Of a stretch of DNA of 13,959 nucleotides, positions 1 through 7,400 are shown piece after piece. A program made the translations under genes and the position numbers. Within the stretch, counting starts at the first letter, position 1. The number at the start of each line of letters is the position of its first letter. Origin of the DNA: an uncultured Collinsella sp. GTDB lineage: Bacteria > Actinomycetota > Coriobacteriia > Coriobacteriales > Coriobacteriaceae. The notes beneath the pieces were generated by a model, which worked only from the letters and a program-made list of their open reading frames with translations, made no database searches and was not told the origin of the DNA. The stretch covers positions 1 through 13,959 of the forward strand of contig URNM01000041.1 in the NCBI GenBank assembly GCA_900549185.1. Reading direction: 5' to 3'.

Positions 1-305
1 GGCTTGCAGCGACGGACCTCAGGACACTCTTACACCACGTCTGCGCGCGCCACCTATCCATTATCGTTAGGAAGCCAATTTTATTGAACCTATGGGGAAT
101 AACGTTGTCTTGCTTTTGGACAATTGGGGATTTCCGGCACTCATTACAAGGAAATTTGCTGCTACTAAATTGGTGACAGTACTCATATTTGGCATTTTTT
201 GACCACAGGGGTCCCGAGGGGGTCTCGAGGGGCCGCGGTTTCGCCCTTTTTGCGCCGAAGCGATACACTGTTGCCGTTTGATTTCTTCGCTCAAGGAGGA
301 TGCGC
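1..305. other. AT-rich intergenic region at left edge
   Basis: No gene can be assigned with confidence. Positions 61-205 are clearly AT-richer than the neighbouring genes. Positions 210-231 hold an 11-bp tandem duplication with one mismatch (GGTCCCGAGGG then GGTCTCGAGGG). On the minus strand one frame is open from a GTG at 268 down to position 1 without a stop and would encode a peptide with a CNEC pair and many Lys, Asn and Gln residues. It has no recognisable domain and no clear ribosome binding site, so I do not call it a gene. A weak -10-like TACACT lies at 264-269, without a good -35, before the dipeptidase gene. Confidence 0.4.
293..299 (+). promoter_or_regulatory. Ribosome binding site that decides the dipeptidase start
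   Basis: AAGGAGG lies 6 bases before the ATG at 306. An in-frame ATG at 300 overlaps the end of this purine tract and is too close to be served by it, so 306 is the better start. It places a cysteine at residue 3. Confidence 0.7.
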
Positions 306-1829
306 ATGCCGTGCACAACGATTTTGGTTGGTAAGAACGCGAGCTACGACGGGTCGACGCTTGTCGCCCGCAATGAGGACTCGTCCAACGGGGTGTTTGA
401 GCCCAAGCGCATGCGCGTGGTACATCCCGACGAGCAGCCGCGCGTCTACACGAGCGTCCTGAGTCACCTGACCGTTGAGCTGCCCGACAATCCCATGCGC
501 TACACGAGCGTCCCCGACGTCGTTCCCGGTCACGGCATTTGGGCCGAGGCCGGTTTCAACGAGCTCAATGTTGGCATGTCCGCAACCGAGACACTCACCA
601 CCAACGAGCGCGTCCGCGGCGCCGATCCGCTCGTGGACTACGTGCCCGCCAAGGGCAACGAGGGCGAGGACGGCTATGTTCCGGCACAGCCCGGCGGCTT
701 GGGCGAGGAGGATATGGTGACCCTGGTGCTGCCGTACGCCAAGTCTGCCCGCGACGGCGTGCGCATCCTGGGCGAGCTGCTCGAGCGCTACGGCACCTAT
801 GAGAACAATGGCATTGCCTTTAGTGACGTTGACGAGATCTGGTGGCTCGAGACCATCGGCGGCCACCACTGGATCGCCAAGCGCGTGCCCGATGACGCCT
901 ATGTGACCATGCCCAACCAACTGGGTATCGACAGCTTTGACCTGGACGATGCCGAGGGCACCCAGGTCGACCACATGTGCTCTGCCGACCTGCGCTCCTG
1001 GATGGCCGAGTGGCATCTGGACCTGACGCTGGGCGTCGAGGGCGACGGTCCGGCGACGGTCTTCAACCCGCGCGAGGCCTTTGGCTCGCACAGCGACAGC
1101 GACCACGTCTACAACACGCCGCGCGCCTGGTATATGCAGCGCTGCCTCAACCCCAGCGATGTGTGGGACGGTCCCGACGCCGATTACACGCCCGAGAGCG
1201 ACGACATCCCCTGGAGCCGCGTGCCCGAGCGCAAGGTGACCATCGAGGACATCAAGTACGTGCTCTCCAGCCACTACCAGGGCACGGAGTACGACTGCTA
1301 CGGCAGCAAGGGTACGCCCGCCACGCGCGGCGCCTATCGTCCCATCGGTATCAACCGCAACAGCCAGCTCGCCGTGCTGCAGCTGCGCCCCTATGCGCAG
1401 CCGGCCTACCGCGCCGTGCAGTGGATGGCCTTTGGCTCCAACTCGTTTAACGCGCTGGTTCCGCTGTACGCCAACGTCGAGACCATGCCCGAGTATTATG
1501 CCGACACGCAGGCTCGCGTGACGTCCGAAAACTTCTACTGGGCCAACCGCCTGATCGGCGCGCTGGCCGACGTCCGCTTCCATGAGTGCGGCCGCGCTGT
1601 GGAGGACTACCAGGAGAAGGTCGGTGGCATGGGCCACAAGCAGATCCATGACGTCGATGCTGCCGTAGCCGCTCTGCCCGAGGCCGAGGTACCTGCCGAG
1701 CTTGCACGCGCCAATGAGGCCTTTGCCGAGCGTGTTCGCGTGGAGACCGATGCTCTACTGGGCAAGGTGCTCTACACCACGAGCTGCGCCATGAAGAACT
1801 CTTTCGCGATGAACGACAACGTGAGGTAG
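306..1829 (+). CDS. C69 family dipeptidase (PepD-like)
   Basis: A 507-residue protein beginning MPCTTILVGKNASYDGST and continuing LVARNEDSS. This N-terminus is typical of peptidase family C69, whose members (such as Lactobacillus PepD) are N-terminal-nucleophile hydrolases that cleave dipeptides. The cysteine at residue 3 is the expected nucleophile, and the nearby DGST and ARNED segments fit the family. The length is close to the usual 470-500 residues and there is no signal peptide, so the enzyme is probably cytoplasmic and finishes peptide breakdown for amino-acid supply. It has a strong ribosome binding site. A gap of about 100 bases separates it from the phasin-like gene, with no terminator seen, so read-through is possible. 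Alanine, glycine and valine codons are mostly C- or G-ended. The family call is firm; the exact substrate is unknown. Confidence 0.9.
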   Translation: MPCTTILVGKNASYDGSTLVARNEDSSNGVFEPKRMRVVHPDEQPRVYTSVLSHLTVELPDNPMRYTSVPDVVPGHGIWAEAGFNELNVGMSATETLTTNERVRGADPLVDYVPAKGNEGEDGYVPAQPGGLGEEDMVTLVLPYAKSARDGVRILGELLERYGTYENNGIAFSDVDEIWWLETIGGHHWIAKRVPDDAYVTMPNQLGIDSFDLDDAEGTQVDHMCSADLRSWMAEWHLDLTLGVEGDGPATVFNPREAFGSHSDSDHVYNTPRAWYMQRCLNPSDVWDGPDADYTPESDDIPWSRVPERKVTIEDIKYVLSSHYQGTEYDCYGSKGTPATRGAYRPIGINRNSQLAVLQLRPYAQPAYRAVQWMAFGSNSFNALVPLYANVETMPEYYADTQARVTSENFYWANRLIGALADVRFHECGRAVEDYQEKVGGMGHKQIHDVDAAVAALPEAEVPAELARANEAFAERVRVETDALLGKVLYTTSCAMKNSFAMNDNVR

Positions 1830-1863
1830 GGATTTCCCGTCGATTGAATAGCGCTAAAACGCT

Positions 1864-1893
1864 TTGTCGCTTTCGCTCAATCTTGGGTACAAG
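1864..1893 (+). promoter_or_regulatory. Possible promoter for phasin-like/ABC1 kinase pair
   Basis: TTGTCG (1864-1869) and TACAAG (1888-1893) are separated by 18 bases and lie 35 bases before the start at 1929. Both hexamers match the sigma-70-type consensus only partly. The main support is the position, in a gap after the dipeptidase gene. Confidence 0.25.
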
Positions 1894-1928
1894 AACGCCA
1901 ATGCAGTTGTTTGTGATTGGAGACAACC

Positions 1929-2345
1929 ATGGTTATGAAACTCGATCAGCTTGTTAACGGCGCCATTAACGTGGGCTTTGGCGCTGCCGCCGTTGCTGTC
2001 GAAGGCGGCAAGAAGGTTCTCGACGACCTTAATACCAAGGGCGAGCAGGTGCGCAAGGACGCAGGCGCTCCCGATATCGCCCGCAGTGTGTCCGACATGT
2101 TCGAGCAGGCCGGTGGTACCATCTCCGATCTGACCGAGCGCTTGGGCATGCAGGGCGAGACCGCGGCCCAGCGCGTGCTCGACGAACTCATCCTTGCCCG
2201 CGTCCGCGTTATGACCGCGCCCGAGCGCACGGCCTTCCTGGCCCATGTGCGCGACATCGTCGATTCGGTCGAGGACAACGTGACCTCGGTGCCCGTCGAG
2301 TCCGTTGAGCCCGACGATGCGAAGGATACCGAAGAGGCCGAGTAG
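1929..2345 (+). CDS. Phasin-like small alpha-helical protein
   Basis: A 138-residue protein with no signal peptide or membrane span. I chose the ATG at 1929, which has GGAGA five bases upstream; a TTG at 1917 is also in frame but would overlap that site. The first 30 residues are rich in Gly, Ala and Val (NVGFGAAAVAVEGGKKVLDD). The middle looks helical and amphipathic, and the last 25 residues are very acidic. This resembles the short phasin-like proteins (COG3937 type) often found beside AarF/ABC1 kinases in Firmicutes and relatives; that link is from memory. True phasins coat polyhydroxyalkanoate granules, but nothing here shows granule metabolism. The kinase gene starts only 8 bases after this stop, so the two are probably co-translated. 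The role is unknown; a kinase partner or regulator is a reasonable guess. Confidence 0.6.
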   Translation: MVMKLDQLVNGAINVGFGAAAVAVEGGKKVLDDLNTKGEQVRKDAGAPDIARSVSDMFEQAGGTISDLTERLGMQGETAAQRVLDELILARVRVMTAPERTAFLAHVRDIVDSVEDNVTSVPVESVEPDDAKDTEEAE

Positions 2346-2353
2346 CAGCGCAG

Positions 2354-4117
2354 ATGGCAGATTCCACCACCGATTACAACAATCTAGATCCCTTGGGTGA
2401 CGAGGCGGCGGTTGTCGATGAGGTCGACGCCGCCGTCTCGGGCGCTCGCAAGAAGCCGCGCGCTGTCGATATGGTGCCCGAGGAGCCCGACGCGATGGCG
2501 CCGGACGAGGAATACCAGCTCACGCCGGCGGGTCGTCGCGAACGCATTGGGCAGATTGTTCGCCTGGTCAAAAAGTACCGCGTGTGGGATAACCTCACGC
2601 CGGTTCGTTTGCGCCGCCTGCTCGAGGAACTCGGCCCCATGTTCGTCAAGATGGGGCAGATTCTGGCTAACCGGTCCGAGATTCTGCCGCAACGCTTTTG
2701 CGACGAGCTGCGTCGTCTGCGCTCCGACGTGGAGCCGGTGCCGTACGAGGTCGTACTCAGTTGTCTGGAAGAAGAATACGGCCTGCGCCTGGGGGAGATG
2801 TTCGATGCGATCGACCCCAATCCGCTTGGTAGCGCATCGCTCGCGCAGGTGCACCGCGCTCGTCTGGTGACGGGCGAGGACGTGGCCGTCAAGGTGCAGC
2901 GCCCCGGTGCGCAGCAGGTTATGGCACAGGACATCGATATCATTCGCTCGGTGGTGCGTATCGTTTCCAAGTTCGTCAACACCGATCAATTCGTTGACCT
3001 GCACGGCGTAGTCGAGGAGCTGTGGACCTCGTTTCGCGAGGAGACCAACTTTTTGGCCGAGGCCAAAAACCTCAACGACTTCTACGAGTTCCATAAGAGC
3101 GTTCATGGCGTGACGTGCCCTAAATCCTATCTGGACCTGTGCACCGAGCACGTGGTGGTTATGGACTACGTCGACGGCATTTCGATCGCCGATCCTGAAC
3201 GCTTGTTGGCCGAGGGCTATGACTTGGAAAAGATCGGTGCCGCAATCGTCGAGGATTACTCGACGCAGGTGCTCGATGACGGCTTTTTCCATGCCGACCC
3301 GCATGCGGGAAACATTATTCTCAAGGACGGCATCGTTTACTTTATCGACTTGGGCATGGTCGGACGCATGTCGAGTCACGATCGCGGTATCGTCAAGGAC
3401 ATGATTTTCGCCGTGGCCGAGGGTGACGTGCCCAAGCTCAAGGATTCGCTCATGCGCTTCGCCGTGACGCGTGGCGACTCGGCTGAGCTCGATCATTCGG
3501 CCTTTTTGTCCGATTTGGACTTTATCGTGGCTGACTTTGCGGGCCTTGACCTGAAGGATCTGGATATCGGCGAGTTTTTGACCTCGCTGTTAAACCTGGC
3601 GCGCAAAAACGACGTTGAGCTGCCGAGCGTGGTGACGATGTTCGCGCGCGGCATGGTGACGCTCGAGGGCCTGTTGACCGAGTACATGCCCAACGTCAAC
3701 ATGATTCAGATCATCCAGACGCATATCAAAAACGAAAAAAGCACTTATGCGCGCGTGCGTGATATGGGACGCGATCTTGCCGCGAGCAGCTATCGCGCGG
3801 CAAAAGGCTCGCTCGAGGCGGCCGAGTATCTGGGCTTGGCTTCGCGTATGCTCACGCGCGGCCAGCTTAAGGTAAACACGCAGATCATGAGCAGCGATAA
3901 GGCACTGCGACAGCTGGGCGGAATTATCGACCGCATGTCGATGGCAATTGTGATCGCCGGTCTGTTTATCGGTTCGTCGGTGGTGTACTACGCGCGCATC
4001 GAGCCGGTTGTGTTTGGTATCCCAGTCATTGGCTTTATGGGCTACGTGAGCGCGCTGGTGCTGGCGCTTATGCTGGGCCGCAATATCTGGCTCAACAGCC
4101 ACGGCGGCAAGCGCTAG
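2354..4117 (+). CDS. AarF/ABC1/UbiB atypical kinase
   Basis: A 587-residue protein with the full set of ABC1 (UbiB/ADCK) motifs: the family-specific KMGQ at 99-102, the alanine-rich loop GSASLAQVH at 159-167 in place of a glycine loop, the nucleotide-binding lysine in VAVKVQ at 180, FREETNFLAEAKN at 228-239, the catalytic loop HADPHAGN at 313-320 and the metal-binding IDLG at 331-334. Two hydrophobic segments near the C-terminus (about 530-580) should anchor it in the membrane, as in UbiB. The first 60 residues are acidic and low in complexity. Family members have ATPase or kinase activity and support quinone biosynthesis or lipid homeostasis. In an anaerobe that probably makes little or no ubiquinone, the substrate is unclear. 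The start has only a weak ribosome binding site and relies on coupling to the upstream gene. No catalytic motif is missing. Confidence 0.92.
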   Translation: MADSTTDYNNLDPLGDEAAVVDEVDAAVSGARKKPRAVDMVPEEPDAMAPDEEYQLTPAGRRERIGQIVRLVKKYRVWDNLTPVRLRRLLEELGPMFVKMGQILANRSEILPQRFCDELRRLRSDVEPVPYEVVLSCLEEEYGLRLGEMFDAIDPNPLGSASLAQVHRARLVTGEDVAVKVQRPGAQQVMAQDIDIIRSVVRIVSKFVNTDQFVDLHGVVEELWTSFREETNFLAEAKNLNDFYEFHKSVHGVTCPKSYLDLCTEHVVVMDYVDGISIADPERLLAEGYDLEKIGAAIVEDYSTQVLDDGFFHADPHAGNIILKDGIVYFIDLGMVGRMSSHDRGIVKDMIFAVAEGDVPKLKDSLMRFAVTRGDSAELDHSAFLSDLDFIVADFAGLDLKDLDIGEFLTSLLNLARKNDVELPSVVTMFARGMVTLEGLLTEYMPNVNMIQIIQTHIKNEKSTYARVRDMGRDLAASSYRAAKGSLEAAEYLGLASRMLTRGQLKVNTQIMSSDKALRQLGGIIDRMSMAIVIAGLFIGSSVVYYARIEPVVFGIPVIGFMGYVSALVLALMLGRNIWLNSHGGKR

Positions 4118-4168
4118 AGGCTGCGGCCGTCACCGCATTTTCCTATCGCAAACAATAGCTTTTACCTT

Positions 4169-4196
4169 GGGCTTCGCCTGCGTGCGAGGCCCTTTT
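4169..4196 (+). terminator. Rho-independent terminator after ABC1 kinase
   Basis: GGGCTTCGC (4169-4177) pairs with GCGAGGCCC (4184-4192), a 9-bp stem with one G-T pair and a 6-base loop, followed by TTTT. It lies 52 bases past the kinase stop and separates that operon from the riboswitch transcript. Confidence 0.7.
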
Positions 4197-4209
4197 GCGT
4201 GATACCATT

Positions 4210-4237
4210 TTGACGGTAATAATCGATGGCCTAGATG
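4210..4237 (+). promoter_or_regulatory. Possible promoter of riboswitch operon
   Basis: TTGACG (4210-4215, 5 of 6 to consensus) is followed after 16 bases by TAGATG (4232-4237), a weak -10. It lies just after the upstream terminator and just before the conserved riboswitch core. The -10 overlaps the proposed P1 strand, so the true -10 or the P1 boundary may be slightly different. Confidence 0.35.
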
Positions 4238-4405
4238 GTGGTGCGGAGACGCACGAATGCGCGGTTTTCCTGCGCGTTTGGGAGAATCGGGGTGCAAGTC
4301 CCCGGCTGTACCAGTAACCGTAATTCCTCTTGGCTCGGGATGTTCGCGTCGCAGATCGGACGGCGCGCCTGAGCCGTTAAGGTTAAGTCGGATCGCCTCC
4401 CATCT
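4233..4405 (+). ncRNA. Cobalamin riboswitch
   Basis: The conserved core of the cobalamin (B12) riboswitch is readable in order. GTGCG/CGCAC forms an early hairpin near 4240-4254. GGGAGAATC is followed by GGGG/CCCC around GTGCAAGT (about 4288-4311), then GCTGTACCAGTAACCGTAA (about 4312-4330). The B12-box-like AAGTCGGATCGCCTCCC lies at 4385-4401. AGATGG (4233-4238) and CCATCT (4400-4405) can close P1. The RNA binds adenosyl- or other cobalamins and normally shuts down expression when B12 is plentiful. No terminator with a T tract lies between it and the ATG at 4468, so control is probably at translation. Exact ends are estimates. Confidence 0.88.
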
Positions 4406-4467
4406 TGCACGTTGCCGCGGCGTATGCCGCCGGTGTGCATAGGGCTCTGGAGGGAAGGAGGACCCCG
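4406..4467 (+). promoter_or_regulatory. Riboswitch expression platform and ribosome binding site
   Basis: A GC-rich hairpin follows the aptamer: GCGGC/GCCGC around GTAT near 4422, with outer arms TGCAC/GTGCA at about 4407-4438. The ribosome binding site AAGGAGG follows at 4455-4461, 6 bases before the ATG. CCTCC in the B12-box region (4396-4400) can pair with GGAGG of the ribosome binding site, one possible way for the switch to hide it. The hairpin may also supply the loop that docks with the aptamer. The mechanism is inferred, not shown. Confidence 0.5.
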
Positions 4468-7400
4468 ATGGGGGAACTCGAGCGCAACATGCGCGATGAC
4501 GTGGGGCAGCCTCAAGGCAACGCTCCAAGTACAGACAATGGGGGACAATTGGATATGTTTGAGGACGAGCGCGATCGCGCCTCGTTGCATCGCCGTGGCG
4601 CGATTGCGCGCGGTGTAGCCAAGCGCGGCCTGGTGGCATTCCTGGCCTTCGCGATGGCCTTTGGCACCACACCGGCTCAGCTGTGGGCCGAGGGCGCCGA
4701 GGGCATTGCCGAGGCTGTGGCTCAGACTGCGACGCCGGACGAGGACGCAGCGCTTGCGGGCGGTACCGCTGAGCAGGGTGGCGCCGAGGTTTCGGATTCC
4801 GAGGGCGCGCCTGCAGCTAGTGCAGCCATAACAGAGGCAGCAACTGGCGACGAAGGCTCGGCGACGGGGGAGAGCCCTGCCACGAGCGAGCAGTCTTCGA
4901 CGGCATCCGCTGGCCAAGCGGGATCTGCCGCCGCGGCTGCCGTCCAGACAGAGAACCCGACAGAAACCGGCGATGTCGCCAAGAAGCAAGTCGAGGTCTC
5001 GTTCTCGATTATTGGCACCGATGCTGACGGCAAGGCTCAGACCTGGGTGGCACCTACGCAGCTCAAGCTCGACGAGGGCGCGACGGCTGCGGATGCCTTC
5101 ATTAAGCTGCAGGAGAAGACGGGCTTCAAGGCGAAGTACGAACCGAACACGGCATACGGTTTCTACCTCGAAAGCATCACATCCCCGAGCGATGGTCGCA
5201 CGCTTGCCTACGATCCGACGACTTATGCCTTCTGGCAGCTGTTCGTCGACGGCGCGTCTTCCTCGGTTGGCGCGAGCAGCGTCAAGCTCACCCAGGGGCA
5301 GAAGATTGAGTTTGCCTATACGGCTGGTAGCTCGTCCCCTGTCGTTAAAGACCAGGTTGCCGCAAATGTGACCGTCATTGGTCGCGATGCCCAGGGCAAG
5401 ACTCAGACTTGGGTCGATAATGCGCAGTATGTGGTGACGTCCGGTTCGAGCGCGCTTGGTCTTACGAAGGTCGCACTCGAGGCGAACGACATTGACGCCG
5501 TTGCTGCGGGCTCCTTCATTCTGAGCCTTAAGTACAACGGTGTTGAGCTGGGTACGCCCCAAGATTATTCGACCTATTGGCAGCTGTTCATCAACGGCAA
5601 GTCGAGTGACTATACGGCGGACAATGTCACCATCCATGCCGGCGATACCGTCACGTGGTTCTACGGTGGCTGGGGCGACCAGTTGCCGTCCGATTCTGTC
5701 CATGCTTCTGTTCAGGTTCTCGGTAAGGACAAGGACGGCAAGCAGCAGGTTTGGGCTTCGACGGGTCAGACGAGTCTCAAGGCAGGCTCCACTGCCAAGG
5801 ATCTCCTTGAGCAGGTCGGCCTTACTCTCGATGCTGACGAATCGTCTTGGGGCTGGTTCCTCAACGGCATTTATTCGCCCTTCGATGGTAAGTCCTATTG
5901 TGGCTATGATGCTGCGACCAATAGCTATTGGCGCTTCTACGTAAATGGCAAGTTCGCCGACGTTGGCGCCGGTGCCTACAAGCTCCAGGAGGGTGACGCC
6001 GTCACCTTTATGTATGGTGCTGACGCCGATGCCCTTCCTGGCCAGGTTCTTGGGTCTGTCGATGTTATCGGTCCCGATGTCAACGGCAACAATGCTCGCT
6101 GGGGCTCGGCAAGCAACGTTTCTCTGCCCGAAGGCTCTACTGCTCAGAACCTTATTGAGACGGTTCTGAAGGCCAAGGGCGTTACGTACAACGGCTCCCA
6201 GAGTGGTGAGTACTGGTTCCTCAATTCCATCAACTCGCCATTCGAAGACGAGACGTACGGCTATGATGGTGCGACCAACAAATATTGGCACCTGTATATC
6301 AATGGAGAGCCCTCCTTACTCTGCGCTAATCAGATTACGCTCAAGAGCGGCGATAAGGTCACACTTGCCTATACCACCGACGATTCGGCCATGCCCGATC
6401 CCGACAAGATTGTCGTGGACCCGGGTGCGACGACTCCTGATTGGGATGCCGAGTGGGCCGGCTACGGCAACAGTGGCAACGGTTCGACCGTAACGGATGC
6501 CAAGACGCCTGCGCAGGCCGCCGGTCTTAAGTGGGCCTTCGATTGGAAGGCCGAGTCTGGTCAGCAGTATGCCAACTGCAGCGAGCCTGTCATTGCTAAC
6601 GGCTTTGTGTACATCGCGACCGAGAACGAGCTCATTAAGATCGATTCGTCCACGGGCAAAAAGGTTGCCTCTGCGCCGCTTGCCTCCAAGGTGAGCTATA
6701 CCTCTCGTCCGATCTATACCAATGGCCTTATCATCGTTCCGCTCAACGGCGGTGCGGTCCAGGCGATTACTGCAGACAAGCTGATCTGCAAGTGGCTGAC
6801 GCCTGGTTTGACGGACTTGACGCAGAGCTCCTGCACCGTCGTTTCGGACGGCGAGTACGTCTATGTAGGCTCGGTCGATATTTCGTATGACGAGAATTAC
6901 AATGCGACCTACGGCAACGGCTCCTTTGCGCGCATTAAGATTGCCACGGGCGAAGTTTCTTGGCAGAACATCGACCCTGCCGAGGGCTATTACTGGACTG
7001 GTGCGGCTTTGACGGATAAGTATGCCATCGTTCCTACGAGCGCGGGTACGCTTAAGTGCATTGATAAGACGACGGGCGATGTCGTTTCGACCATGAAGCT
7101 CGGCGCTGTCGCAAATGCCGATTGCATTGCCGATCCGTCCAATGGCTCGACCTTCTATCAGATGACGCACGACGGAAAGCTCCATGTGATTTCGCTTTCG
7201 GCGAAGGGCGTGCTGAGTGAACAGAAGACGGTTGATCTGGGCCTTACGAATAATCTGAGCGCCCCTGCTGTGTCTGGTGACAATCTGATTGTCGGCGGAC
7301 AGACGGCTACTGGCTCTGCTCTGGTTCTCTATAACCTGAAGACGGGTAAGACCACGATGGTCGCTGCTGCCGACGGCAAGGCGCTGCCGGCTGGCCTCAA

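Noticed and set aside
291..1649. Minus-strand open frame of about 450 codons
   Set aside because: A mirror frame of the C69 dipeptidase, low in complexity (His, Ala, Val, Gly), with no domain.
1850..1866. Small AGCG/CGCT hairpin after the dipeptidase gene as a terminator
   Set aside because: The stem is only 4-5 bp with a short T run (TTT), too weak to call.
2384..3496. Minus-strand open frame inside the ABC1 kinase
   Set aside because: Antisense to a gene with every expected kinase motif, and no domain of its own.
4231..6291. Very long open frame on the minus strand
   Set aside because: It is antisense to the riboswitch and the DUF4430 gene, whose domains, signal segment and ribosome binding site are all convincing. 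Its peptide shows no recognisable domain; high GC content leaves this opposite frame open.
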